Source: Mesotaenium endlicherianum (taxonomy: Eukaryota; Streptophyta; Zygnematophyceae; Zygnematales; Mesotaeniaceae). Taken from it: 64,000 nucleotides of DNA. Made by a program: the position numbers and the translations under genes. Within the stretch, counting starts at the first letter, position 1, and every line of letters begins with the position of its first letter. Positions 52,762 through 63,795 of the stretch are shown here, piece after piece. The DNA lies in the NCBI GenBank assembly GCA_009602735.1, contig WELA01007798.1, positions 340,988-404,987 of the forward strand, read 5' to 3'. Under the pieces are notes generated by a model. The model ran no database searches, was not told the DNA's origin, and saw only the letters and a program-made list of their open reading frames with translations.

Positions 52762-54425
52762 TTAAGGAGATGTTTTTGGAGCCTTGGGATCAAGAGACTG
52801 AGACCTAGACATGGATCCCATGGATTGTCCTCTGCCCCTATCAGCTCGCCTCCTAAACACCCCTGCTTCTGCTAAGGAAGGGCCCGTGGGAGAGTGCAGT
52901 AAAACTCCTGCTCTTTGCTCAGGATCTTGTGTGTTGACCCCCACATAAATTGGGAGTCCCATAGGATGCTAGAACACATTGACAAGAGGATCATTGCCAT
53001 GGTTGGAGGGGGTTGCTGCCACTCTTCTCGCCACTCTTCTGGCTGCCCTCCTAGCTATCTTGTCACCAGATTGACGTGTAGGCCCGCTGCCTAGGATAGT
53101 AAGCTCCTAGTCCTCGGAGACTTGTGTTAGAGGGCTGGATGGTCCGTGTGGAGCTGAAGAGGACTCCACTGTTGGTATCACCACCCATCCACCTCGCCTC
53201 CTGGGAGATGGTACCTTCTCAGCAACCTTTTGTGCATGTGCTCTTCCAGGAGTAAAGGCTTCTCCTGGTACTTGCACCTGTTTTTTTCCTTGTTCCTCCT
53301 CCTTATCCTCCTCTTTTGAGAGGGCTGGGGTGGCATCCGCCATGTCATCTAACTCCCTAGAAGTTCTAGAGAAGTCAACGGATTGCCGCCTTTTGGATTT
53401 CTTTGAGAGTTGCTGGGCTCTGAGAGTGCCAAACTCTATTTGCCCTGCATGTTTTGCCCATTTGACAACGGCATGCTTCCCCTTAGAGAAATAATCTCGC
53501 CCCGCTTCTTGTACTTCTTTGTTCGGGGGCTCATGTTGGAGAGATAATGGTTGAGCCTGTGATCCCAAAGGGCAACATGAGGAGGTAAGATGAGGAATCC
53601 ATCCAAATCATGATGGAAATTGTCGGGGTGGGCTGGCTTGCTTCCTGCTTCTTGTTGGTGATGGACATCCATCTCCAGTCTGTCAGATGTTGGTACTATT
53701 CTTGCCCATGCACGGTCTTGGTCATTGGGCAAGGGAACCAGTGGGGGGCAAACATCTGCGGGCCTGTCTCCTTGGTTAGATAATCCCAGCTTCTTCTCTC
53801 CGTCTCATTATAGAAAGGACTCAGAATATGATAGTGCTTGGCATCCTTGAAGCTGGCTACCTCCAAGGCCACCATCTTGATGATCATGTGGCTGCCTGCT
53901 ATGCCTGGCATCCATTCTGGTGTAGACTCTTCGTAGAGGGCAAGAATTTCTATCTCATCCTCTGTGTATCCCACCATGTTGGAATAATCTTCGTAGAGGA
54001 CCAGGCCCGTGCTAGTCTGAAGATACATATCTAGGGCGCCTTCTCCTTTTTTCTGGAGCACTTTCTGCTGACTATCCTTGTTAATATCCCGAGCGACCAG
54101 TAAAGCTGCTTTGAGATTATCAGAATTTTGGCCTACCACAGTTTACGTGTAAGTGGCCTAATCCTGCCTCATCGGCCTTCGTCCACCATTCTTCCTCCAC
54201 TTTCTTGAGTCTTTTCGCTTCGGCAGCATCCTCTTATTCGTTCCTCAATATGGCCTCCTCGACTTTGTCTTGTTCCTTCTTCCCCTACTCCTCTCGTTGT
54301 CGACGAGCTTGTTCTTCTTTTCTTCTTGACAGCGAAGTTTGGGCAATCCCTTGGCGATGGCGTTCCAACTCCTTCTAAGCCAGTTCGGCCTTGCGCTTCC
54401 TATCTTTCTTCTGGCTGGTAGGCAT
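52762..54425 (-). pseudogene. D3 ORF3 (decayed copy)
   Basis: ATG at 54425 gives MPTSQKKDRKRKAELA, close to the D1 N-terminus, then a stop. Recognisable blocks follow in three frames: VGQNSDNLKAALLVARDIN, LVLYEDYSNMVGYTEDE, YNETERRSWDYLTKETG, FAPHWFPC, LDGFLILPPHVALWDHRLN, FSKGKHAVVKWAKHAG, an acidic run (SKEEDKEEEQ), and the tail MSRSQSLDPKAPK. It is clearly orthologous to D1 ORF3. Confidence 0.85.
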
Positions 54426-54429
54426 CCGG

Positions 54430-54550
54430 CTCACACACACACATATGTGTATTAGTGCTATTCCGGGCATAAGTGCACCGAGTATAACATGGAGTAAGCA
54501 CAATGACCAGGATATCCTCAAGTGTACAACCCATATACAAAGGAGGTTAC
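54430..54550 (-). other. Predicted intron in the ORF3 5' leader (D3)
   Basis: It is 121 bp on the minus strand. The donor is CTCAG/GTAACC, a CACTAAT branch-like motif follows, and the acceptor GAG is four bases before ATG. A GT dinucleotide run precedes the acceptor. Confidence 0.5.
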
Positions 54551-54674
54551 CTGAGTGAAGTTGTGAGTGTAAGGGAGTAGCAATGCAAAATTTCAAGTGA
54601 GTAGTGAGGGCGGATGAGGGTGCAGAAGTGCCTATGTTAGTTCAAGTTTTTCTAATTGAAGATGTGTCACACTC

Positions 54675-54767
54675 CCTCCAACTTACTTGTGAAGTGGGCT
54701 GCTTGTCATTAACTGTAACTTTCCTGCATTAATTATCAATTTCCTGTTTATTTCCCCTCCAACTTAA
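54675..54767 (-). promoter_or_regulatory. Two polypurine-tract-like motifs before ORF3 (D3)
   Basis: The minus-strand motifs TAAGTTGGAGG (54675-54685) and TTAAGTTGGAGG (54756-54767) lie between pol and the ORF3 leader, as in the other D copies. Confidence 0.55.
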
Positions 54768-54819
54768 ATTGAGACAGGACCTCCTGTCATCGTCCCGTGT
54801 CAACTGAAACAACAGTTAG

Positions 54820-54940
54820 GGTGATGTGCCAGCTTCTAAAATTTCATTTACCTCATACTCCTCAAGGTCACAATTTTAGACGGCTGGGACCGGGCCTGGT
54901 TGGACAGGTAACCAACCTGTAAAGAGTTTGCCATCCTTAA
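54820..54940 (-). pseudogene. D3 chromodomain remnant
   Basis: Only the stretch around the chromodomain start is visible on the minus strand, next to the D-typical GTCCCAGCCG linker. The distal half of the domain is deleted. It ends at the piggyBac TTAA. Confidence 0.55.
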
Positions 54941-55497
54941 CACTAGGTCTCCCAAGGAAAAGACCATGTATGGTCCAATAATGCACCTCCTAAGTCACAA
55001 TATATTGAATAACCACTGAAGCTATGACTATGTGTGATAGACCATTAGAGAGCTTATATCACAAGGTATTGCACTGGCCATGTGGCCCGCAATTTTCAAA
55101 AAGGTAAGTTGTACTTTCCGTACATAGTGTGTACGATAACAAGAAACGAGCAAATAGGGCCAACTTTGACTTCACACACTATGAGTTTGGATTTGAACCA
55201 GTAGTTGTTGATTTAATTTGGGGTACGCATGTGTCTTACCAATCATATGAAACAGATTTCACTTCATTCTATCAGTAGCTTTGTGCAGGCACACTCTGTA
55301 CTTAGTGGACCATATGGGGTCCGGGTATTTTCCGTACTTTTTAGTGCCCCATGCAACAAAGCATTACAGCTAATAATTAATAATTTCTTCTTTACACATG
55401 CAAATAGTAATGTGTAAAGTGGAGCTTGAAGTTAAGATTTTACTTTTCTTACAGAAAAATAAAGTTTGAGGAAACAAAGATTAAAAACTAAGTAACA
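54941..55497. mobile_element. piggyBac-like left-end fragment
   Basis: It begins CACTAGGTCTCCCA after TTAA (54937-54940) and matches 35232-35735 closely. The right end, second TTAA and about 45 bp of the host D3 pol are missing, so a deletion took both. Confidence 0.85.
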
Positions 55498-56156
55498 GTT
55501 ATATCTCGCTGACATGTTCATTTTGTAAGCATTTTCACCGACTCGGCGGACCATTGAATATGGACCAACCCAGAAACGACCAAGCTTTTTCTTGATTACC
55601 CGAGGAAGGTACAGGTGCTGTGAATGCAATTTGAGCAAGTCATTCTCAAAAAATGTTAAGTCTCAACGGTGTTGATAGGCCTATTTTTGTTGGGTTTGTT
55701 GTGCTGTGTACAAGTTCTGTTAAACTTCTGATAGCGTGTCAGCAAATTCCAGGATGAACTGAAAAGAGAACGCATTGTCTATCTCCTCCAGGTGTGTCAA
55801 GGTCTCCCTTAGGACATCTAAGGGGAACTTCGGAACTCTACCCATACTGAGTTCATACATAGTCTTTCCTGTTCACGCATGAACAACATTGTTGAATGCA
55901 AACTAATTTTGGAACAATAAGTCATCCCAGTTATTTTGTTTCTACTTAATATAGACTCTTAGCACCTCCTGTTGTACTCGATTGGTTCATTGAGTTTGCC
56001 CATCAATCACAGGGTAGTTTGCTATGCTGAGTAGCTGTTTGACTCCCATTAACCCCAATAAAGCTCTCCAGAACTTAGAGGTAAATTTTGAGTCTCTGTT
56101 TGAGATTATATTAGAGAGTAGCCCATGTTGGCATGTTTCGCAATTTCAAGAGCAAT
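55498..56156 (-). pseudogene. D3 integrase C-terminal remnant
   Basis: The minus strand reads [35 protein letters not shown]. Further up come broken pieces of the post-core region and the integrase core end (corresponding to D1 [12 protein letters not shown]...). Many stops and frame changes are present. It ends against the E LTR. Confidence 0.8.
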
Positions 56157-56895
56157 TGGAAAAGGGGGAGTGCCCTAATGGAAGCGTAGTGACTCAGGAG
56201 GAAAAGAACTAGTTGCAATCATACTCAAGAGCGCAGCAGGATATCACTAAGAAAGCCTAGGAAAATTACTCAACATTTTGAGTAGCAAGAAAGTGCTCAC
56301 AAATGGACTAGGATGAAAGGTCATGTCATCACAAACTCGTACAAATTTACATAAGTGAAAATTGATAAAAAACGTAGAAGTTATGCCCATTTATAGTTTT
56401 CTGACCTAAGTCCTCCTCTGTCCAACATAATTTCCTAAGTATTTATCAAATCGTCCTTTCCAGAATACTTGTGAGTGGGCTCAATCAGCCTCATCCAACG
56501 TGTCGAGTCAATTTGACGTCCACATGCATGCATCGAAATATCCAAAATAATCTAATTTAAACGCGCTAGGCTAATCCAAAACTTCTAGGAAAATTGACTT
56601 AGTCGGCATCTCCGCGTTTGCCAAAATTATGTGAAGATATGGAATTTACTTGAACGGCCCAGATTGCTTGACGTTGTCGGTTAAGTGAACGGTCACGCTC
56701 ACCGCAAATTAAGGACAATTGTCAGCCGACCTTAGATCTAATAAGACTTCACAAATCCATAACCTTCTCAATTCTTCACCAAATTCGACAAATTTTATAT
56801 CAAAATAACCAAAACAATGCACTCTAAGCCTCTATGCAATCAGAACATAATTTCAAGAAACTCAAATTTGCACCTTACAGACCGATTACCTTACA
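56157..56895 (-). repeat. E2 3' LTR
   Basis: It is 739 bp. On the minus strand it starts TGTAAGG after a purine tract (CTTGAGGAGGGGTATG, 56896-56911) and ends CCTTTTCCA. It shares its distal 400 bp with 25445-25856 and parts with 62333-62600 and 63058-63790. Confidence 0.78.
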
Positions 56896-57688
56896 TCATA
56901 CCCCTCCTCAAGACGCGACGTCCTCGACGCGTTTTGCAGATAACGCCTCAACTTACTCTTACTATGAGTCAAGTCAGCCTTTGGCTCCCAAGTGTTGTCG
57001 TCTGCATGGTAGGATGTCCACTTGACCAGATGCCCTGGAAAACATCGTTGACCTCGCTTGACTCGTCGATCGCCGACAATCGCCTCCTCTTCATAGTCCA
57101 ATACATCATCAATCTCGACCGATGGTGGCGGTGTAGGTAGTGGTCGTGGATGTCCTTCATTTGTGTCAACATATGGTCGCAGGTATCTAACATGGAACAC
57201 ATCATGTATTGCCCAGTCTGAAGGAAGTTCCAACTTGTAGGCCACTGGATTCACCTGCTTGAGCACCAAAAATGGACTTGTAAATTGTGCCCGCAGTTTC
57301 CTCTTGCCCGTGAAAGGTAGATTCTATGTTGACAAGAGTACTTTGTCGCCTACATGGTGTGTCACTTACCTCCTGTGCTTGTTAGCATGTTTGACCTGCT
57401 CTTCCTGTGTCTTCTGATTACACGTCTTTGCCATGTCCCAACTCTTGGCCATCTACTCCATAAAAGCTTGTGTAGTAGGGCCTGAGGCTCCTTGGCCTTC
57501 TTCAACAAGATGTTCCCTGGATGATATACTTCTCTCCCATAAATCGTAGTGAATGGTGACTACTTGGTAGATCCCTGTATGCTCTTGTTATAGGCAAACT
57601 CCAACCTTCGCAGTTTCATGTCCCACTCTGACGGGTTTTCTATAGTATAACTTCTGAGCACCTCTTGCAGAGTTCTATGGAGACACTC
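56896..57688 (-). pseudogene. E2 integrase C-terminus and chromodomain
   Basis: The upstream part shows TLQEVLRSYTIENPSEWD, LEFAYNKSIQGSTK and a stop; then comes a clean stretch 57269-56886 with QVNPVAYKLELPSDWAIHDV, FHVRYLRPYV and a chromodomain (DYEEEAIVGDRRVKRGQRCF; LVKWTSYHADDNTWEP). The last codons overlap the polypurine tract and LTR. It is truncated on the 5' side by the D4 LTR. Confidence 0.85.
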
Positions 57689-58407
57689 TGAAATGAATCG
57701 TCTTACCAAATAGGCGATTAACAATTAATGAAGATCTTTATATCAGCGAGTAATCTTTATGGTAATTTCTGTTAATTGATTAAACAGCAAAAGAGAACAC
57801 ACTAGCAGTGGACAATACTCGCAAGTCAAATGCAAGTAAACTAGCATCAACAATGCAATCACTAAGTTCATGCATAAGCAAGGTTAGAAAACAATGCGTA
57901 TCAATGGCATCTCGCCTTGAATTCAGGTCTCTCTGAGTAAGCTGTACAAGAGAGTTGGCCTCGTTTCCGAATGCCGAACTCGAGAGCAATACCTAGCATA
58001 TGTATATGGAATGAGGTTAGTCTTCAACAGCAAATGCGATGGCACCGCCTACTCGGGAGTTAACCACGTTGGTAGGAGCTCGATTCACCAAATCCACCGC
58101 CGTCTCCCATCATCTCGAATCGCCATCCATCCTAAGGATGTCATCTGGCCATTCATTTAGCCTACCACACTTAGATGCATACCTCGGCAATTTGCTGCTA
58201 CCAGGTACGGAAGTCAGCTGGCTGTCAAAGAATGTGCCAGCAAGCTGACCTGTGTTGACATTAGCCTGCTGCTCTTGGCTGTGTCACTATACTGATTATT
58301 ATTTAAATTTCAGCAGACTGGATATTAACTGATGTCTAGCAAACTGAATATAATCAACTATTCTATTTTGATGAATATTACAGCTACTAATATACTGATT
58401 CATTACA
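57689..58407 (-). repeat. D4 3' LTR
   Basis: It is 719 bp, TGAAATGAATC...GATTCATTACA, next to the perfect polypurine 12-mer (58411-58422) and a GTTGT/ACAAC hairpin. Confidence 0.92.
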
Positions 58408-58539
58408 ATCCCTCCAACTTAAATTGTTGTCGACTCAACAACAGTGATACACTAACACTAGTTAAATGTTGTGTTCAATCCCGCAAGGCACATGCAACAT
58501 AAAAGCAGACTGACTCAAACGAAGATAGCAACTAAGTAC

Positions 58540-60090
58540 TCGGGGCTGTGTCTCCTGGGGAGAGAGACCTGGAACTGGACCTTCTTCTCCTAGTTGATGG
58601 CCTCCTGGACTATGGGGGCTCGGAAGAGGGTGAACTGAGGGGTGAACGCAGCAGGTGGGCAGTGCTCTCTTGCACTATTTGCAAGTTTATGGAGACAGCT
58701 CTTTCTTGTGCAGCTCTGAAGCTGACAGGCACATACCCTGGCATGCCGGAGGGGTGCTGCATGACATGGGATAAGGGCACATGTCCTCTGCTAGAAGGGG
58801 ATGCTGGCGGCCTTCTGGCGCCCTCCTGTCTGCTCTGTCTAACTGAGTCTCCTTCCCTGGGGTGGGACTCATCCTGCTGACACTGCCGAGCCACTAGAGA
58901 TCTGGATCTCTTGGTGGGCTAGGGTCAGACTCCTTGTCCTCGTTGTCCTCCTCTGCCTCGTCCGCTTCTTCCTTTTTCTTGTCATCCTGTTCCTCTGAAA
59001 TCTCTGGAGTTTCTCGGATCATTTCTTCCAGCCGCTCTCGAGAAAAAGAGTATCCCATTGACCTCCCTCTCTTGGGTGCGGGTGGGGGCTGGTGGGTCCT
59101 GACCGCGTACAAGTCCTTCTCTCCTTGCTTACTTGCCCAATTGGCATATGCATACTTTTCTTTGGAGAAGCAGTCCCTGGCCTAGGTTCTATCCTCCTGT
59201 GTCTCCGGGCTCATGCAGTCTCTGACCCTATCCAGTCTTGGGTCCCATGCTGTATTTTGAGGTGGTAGCACTATTTTCCCCTGCAAGTCTGCCAACAAAT
59301 CGTCTTCCTCGGCCCCGTCATTGTGCTGGTCCTTGATGTTGATAGTCATCCAGCGCCACTCTGTAGGCTGTGGAAAGGAAGCAGGATCCGCCTTCTTCAG
59401 GGTGCAGGAAGACCAGTGCCCCGAGAAATCCAGCTGACTGGTCTCTCTGGCTAAGAACTCCCAGCTTCTTCTCTCCACCTTGTTGGCCTTAAATTAATTG
59501 TGGGCAGTGGCATCCTTGAAGCTATCTGGCTGCATAGAGATAAACCCAATGACCCTGTCTGTGCTCGAGATGCCCGGTATTGGCACAGCTTCATACTCAT
59601 TTATTTGGGCCAGTGATTTGGCTTCTCGGGTAGTATACTCCACTGTAGTTATGGTACAGCAACAGCCCTGTGCTTACCTTTGTGTACTTGTCAAAGATTT
59701 TCGACGTCTCCCCCTCCCGTTGCAGTATGTCCCTTTGCAACTCGCGTCGGCTTCTCTGGGCATACTTGAAGGCTTCCTCCAGAAGTCCATTACCGTGTAG
59801 CGGAAACTTTTAATCCTCCTCTGTTCCTCCTCAGCGTGCTGTTTTTGCCTCTCCTCGGCCAATCTTTGCTCCTCTGCCTTCTTGGCTTCCGCTGCAGCTT
59901 TTTTATCCTGCTCCTCCTGTCTCATCCTGGCCTGTTCCTCCTCCTCCTTCTTCTCAGAGCTTCTTGCTTGAAGTCGCTCTGATTCCCGCGACGAGATGGA
60001 GGACAATTCGATGTTGCCATAGAACTCCTTGTACTCAGCTTGTGCCTCCTCGGCCCTTTGTTTCCTCTTGAGTTCGGACTTCTAAGTCAT
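58540..60090 (-). pseudogene. D4 ORF3 (decayed copy)
   Basis: ATG at 60090 is followed by a stop at the third codon (ATGACTTAG). The frame then continues SELKRKQRAEEAQAEYKEF and IELSSISSRESERLQ, and a long charged coiled coil to YRYTVM-like FRYTVMDFW. Further blocks are MERRSWEFLARETSQLDFSG, TEWRWMTINIKD, VLPPQNTAWDPRLD, GRSMGYSFSRERLEEMIRE, an acidic run and HVPLSHVMQHPSGMPGYVPV. It is the sister of the D2 copy by its N-terminus. Confidence 0.83.
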
Positions 60091-60091
60091 C

Positions 60092-60190
60092 CTGCTCATA
60101 AACATAATGAGGTCAGTGTAGTCATGGTATTTAGCACAATCATGGAGGAAGGCGAGATCGTAGCAATGAGCGTTATTGAATATGTACTAC
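60092..60190 (-). other. Predicted intron in the ORF3 5' leader (D4)
   Basis: It is 99 bp on the minus strand. The donor is ACACCAG/GTAGTA, a CACTGAC branch-like motif follows, and the acceptor GAGCAG is one base before ATG. The donor context is the same as in D2 and the acceptor/ATG spacing the same as in D1. Confidence 0.6.
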
Positions 60191-60600
60191 CTGGTGTAAG
60201 TGAACAGAAAGTGGGAGAGTGCTGGAGTGAGGAGTGAGTGTGAGTGCAGTACGAGCGTGAGAAATGGTTATGGAAGAAAATTCGACTGGCTCCCGAGGTG
60301 TTTAACTTGCTCCTTCCAACTTAACATTTGAAAGTGGATTGCCTGTCAAGTTGCTACTTCCTACCACTTTCTGTCAGTCTGTCACTAACAGGCCCTTTCT
60401 TGCAAACGAACTGTCAACTACGTCCTCTCACCTCCTCTCAATCTGTTACTAACGGGCCTTTTCTCGCACTCTAGCTGTCACTTTCTGGACTAACTGCCAC
60501 TAATTGTCACTTTTTGGCACATTTCTGTATTATCCCCTCCAACTTAAATGGAGACAAGACCTCCTGTCACTTTCCCATGTCAATTGAAATGATAGTTAGG
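60191..60600 (-). promoter_or_regulatory. D4 region between pol and ORF3
   Basis: It holds two polypurine-tract-like motifs (minus TTAAGTTGGAAG at 60313-60324 and TTAAGTTGGAGG at 60536-60547) with reiterated TAACTGTCA / CTGTCACTAAC words in between. A CACTCACTCC-type leader precedes the splice donor. The layout equals D2. Confidence 0.5.
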
Positions 60601-62332
60601 GGGGTGCTCCAGCCGCCCGAAGGTGGAACCGTTTCAACGACCCTTTGGCATTGGTCAGCGGGTCTTTAAATTCCCAAGTATCCCCGAAGGCATCGTATCA
60701 CTTCCATCTGACCAGATATTTCATGACATATTTAGATGATCGACGGATAGATCGAAAGTCTAAAACTGCCCGACCTCGGATTCCTTATGGTCACCATCCC
60801 TGACAGCGCGGACCGGTCCCGGTTGGACAGGTAACCGACCTGAGAACAATGTGTCACCTTTGATGTACGATTCCAGGAAGGAGACATTAAAGACTGGGTG
60901 GCCGTTATATTCGGCTGACATGTTCACTTTGTAAGCACTCTAACCAACACGATGCACCACCAAATATGGACTGACCCAGACCGGATTAAGCTTTCTGTTG
61001 ACCACTCCAGGCAGGTACAGGTGTTGAGAATGCAATTTGACCAAATCGCTCTTAAAGAATATCTGCTCTCGACGGTGGTGATTAGCGTATTTTTGTTGAT
61101 TATCTTGGGCTGTGTCCAGGTTTGTCTGTACTTCTGACAGGGTGTCAGCAAACTCCTGAGTTAACTGGAGAGACATAGGATTGTGAATTTCTTCAGGGTG
61201 AGTTAAAGACTCCCCAAGCACATCTAAAGGAGACTTAGAGACTCTACCCAGACTGAGTTCAAAAGGGGTTTTTCCCGTTGACGCGTGCATTGCACTGTTG
61301 ACCGCAAACCAAATTTGAGGCAACAGGTCATCCCAGTTAACTTGTTTTTGGTTAATGTATGCTCTCAGCAACGCTTGCAAAGCTCGGTTAGTTCTTTCAG
61401 TCTGCCCATCAAGTTGAGGGTGATTTGTTGTGTTGAGTAGCTGCTTGGCTCCCATTAAGCCCATTAAAGCTGTCCAAAACTTAGAGGTAAAGTTTGAGTG
61501 TCTGTCTAAGATGATATTAGAAGGGAGCCCATGTTGGCATATTACATGGTCGTAGAGTTGTTGCGCAGTTTTGAGTGAAGTTACTTTGACAATTGGAGGG
61601 CTGAGATTGACCATTTTTGTCTGTGTATCCAGTTTTACCGGTACCGAATCATGCCTATCGGCCGTTCTTGGTAGTATTACCACCCAGTCTATGAATATTG
61701 TTTCCCTACGGCCAGCTGGGATGAGCAGTGGTTGTAAGAGACGAGTTGTGTGTGCCTAGACGTATTTATCTGACACTGATCATAAGGACTTAACATATTT
61801 CAATACCTCTCGAGACAACCCATCCCAATGATGATGTTTTCCCAGTTTGCCAACAGTTTTGGCTTGTCCCAAATGCCCACCCACTAAACTGTCATGAGCT
61901 TGACTCAATAAGAGTCACTTACTTCCAAGTTATTTGGAATGACCAGCTTCAGCCTGCCTGAAGTGGTTTCATTCACCCAGACCCCTCCCTTAAGTCTAAA
62001 ACCGAGTGCAGTACCAGTCACACACCACCAGTGAGACTGGGCTCAAATGTTGGGTAAAAAAGGTAGGCTTTCCTAAGTCGTTCAAGGAAGGAATGTTTCA
62101 CCTTGAGTGAAGTGAGTGCACAAAGAACTTTATTTACATCATGCTGACTAAAGTTCCTTTCTTGCAAGTCAGGTCTTCAAGAGAGTGCATCAGCAGGATT
62201 CAACTTCCCTGGTTTGTAGTCGATCTGGACTTGAAACTGCTCCAGCATCTCGCTCCAGCGGTTCTCCCTCCTTGTCAGCAGGATCCAACCTCCCTGGTTT
62301 GTAGTCAATCTAGACTTGGAACCGCTCCAGCA
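60601..62332 (-). pseudogene. D4 pol remnant: integrase and broken chromodomain
   Basis: The best stretch (61683-60940) holds the integrase core, with D-D-E residues kept ([31 protein letters not shown]), post-core, and SPYLVVHRVG in place of [10 protein letters not shown]. Downstream the chromodomain is broken by frame changes near 60780-60930. Upstream the zinc finger has lost a cysteine (YVKSL, then a stop). It begins inside the linker with an 85-bp duplication (62190-62332). Confidence 0.85.
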
Positions 62333-63053
62333 TGAAAGGGGGCAGAGTGCGCTCGTGGAAGCTTAGTAACTCACGAGGAAAGGAACTAGTTGCAATCATA
62401 CTAAAGAGCGCAGCGGCATATTGCTAAAAAAGCTTAGGAAAAATACCCAGCATTTTGAGTAGCAAGAAACTGCTAATCAATGATGTGGGATAAAACGTCT
62501 TATCATTACAAACTCGTAGAAATTTACAGAAGTGAAAATTGATAAGAAACAAAGAAGTTACGTTTATTTATAGTTTTCTGCCTAAATGCTCCTCTCTACG
62601 AAGGAAGCATCAACCCGGCTCACAGAGTGTAGAGATAAGATTACTTCTCACGTAAAGTCAAAATGCTAACTGAAGCCGGCATCTATCGTGAGCACATTCC
62701 GTTAACACCAAACACGCATGTACTCCGTCTACGTCATTTTGTATGACAGCGTGTTAGAATGGCACGTATTGGGATCCGAGCTGGTTCATGTGAACGAACA
62801 AAGAGAGGTGTGCTGAAGGAAACAAGGGCGCTTTAAAATATCATTGAACCGACAACAAATTTTACTCAAATTGTGCCGTATGAGACTACAGCGTACATAA
62901 TTCGTACAATACGGCACATGCGGCCTGTACGGCCGAATTTCTAAACTAGAATTTGATATGTTACAGAAGGCACTGATATATGCCTAAGAGAGTAGAGCAA
63001 CAAAGTAGACGGCGACCTTGCAAAGAGAGGGGGAGGGAGCTGTGGACAAGTAC
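62333..63053 (-). repeat. Family E-related LTR (variant)
   Basis: The first 270 bp (TGAAAGGGGGCAGAG...TTTATAGTTTTCTGCC) match the E2 LTR; the following 450 bp do not. The length and the ACA end at 63053 suggest a whole LTR of another E subfamily. A 10-bp inverted repeat (TGTGCCGTAT / ATACGGCACA) lies at 62872-62918. There is no gene. Confidence 0.5.
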
Positions 63054-63057
63054 ATTG

Positions 63058-63795
63058 ATGAAAGGGGCAGAGTGCCCTAGTGGAAGCGTAGTAATTGGCG
63101 AGGAAAGGAACTAGTTGCAATCATACAAAAGAGTGCAGCGGCTGTAGTGAAACAGATAGATAAAGTACTTAGTGAAATATAATACTTTATCTATTCAAGA
63201 CAAGGATCTTTGAACACAAGTGGTAGCTTCTTGAAAGAGAAATGGCTTCTTGAAAGTTTATATATTTCTGGATTTTGGCAAGTACAAGAGTGATTCTGGA
63301 ATGTCTTTCTATGTTCTAGCTCTTGTTTATATACTTGCTAAATAAGTAAATTCTAGGAAGGTGTATGTTGATGTGTTGGCACCCAACACATCCCAAAACT
63401 TGCCACCTCTTTCTAGAATAATGTTCACATGTCCTTTTGACCTAGAAATGGCACATTTGACTTTTGCCACGTGGACTTTTTCTAGGTCTTTCCTCTAACT
63501 TCGAAAATGCCTTAGAAGGTTCAAAGGACATGAACCAAGTCACTAGAGTACCTATTCACACTTGAATCCACACAATACTACTCCAAATATATTTGAAAAC
63601 ATTAAAATATATGCAAACTAATATATAATAACTCAAATCACTACAGCGGCATATCACTAAGAAAGCTTAGGAAAATTACTTAACATTATGAGTAGTAAGA
63701 CACTGCTCACAAATGATGTGGGATCAAAGGTCTTGTCATTACAAACCCATAGAAATTTACATAAGTGAAAATTGATAACAAACAAAGAAGTTATG
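63058..63795 (-). repeat. Family E LTR, split by a solo C LTR and a D LTR
   Basis: TGAAAGGGGCAGAGTGCC starts at 63058. The sequence is interrupted at 63143-63645 by a C LTR and continues ATATCACTAAGAAAGCTTAG to 63795, where a D LTR begins. Confidence 0.75.
63143..63645 (-). repeat. Solo family C LTR with target duplication
   Basis: It is 503 bp, TGTAGTGA...TCACTACA, flanked by an exact GCGGC duplication (63138-63142 and 63646-63650). It sits inside a family-E LTR. Confidence 0.95.

Larger units (their letters stand above)
51820..56156 (-). mobile_element. Ty3/gypsy D3, decayed and 5'-truncated
   Basis: On the minus strand it has 3' LTR 51820-52529, ORF3 54425-52762, and chromodomain/integrase remains up to about 56156, where a family-E LTR replaces the rest. 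A piggyBac end is inserted at TTAA 54937-54940. Gag, protease, RT and the 5' LTR are absent. Confidence 0.85.
57689..62332 (-). mobile_element. Ty3/gypsy D4, decayed and 5'-truncated
   Basis: On the minus strand it has 3' LTR 57689-58407, ORF3 60090-58540, and pol from the chromodomain back to the RNase H linker at about 62332, where an E LTR begins. RT, protease, gag and the 5' LTR are missing. Confidence 0.87.
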
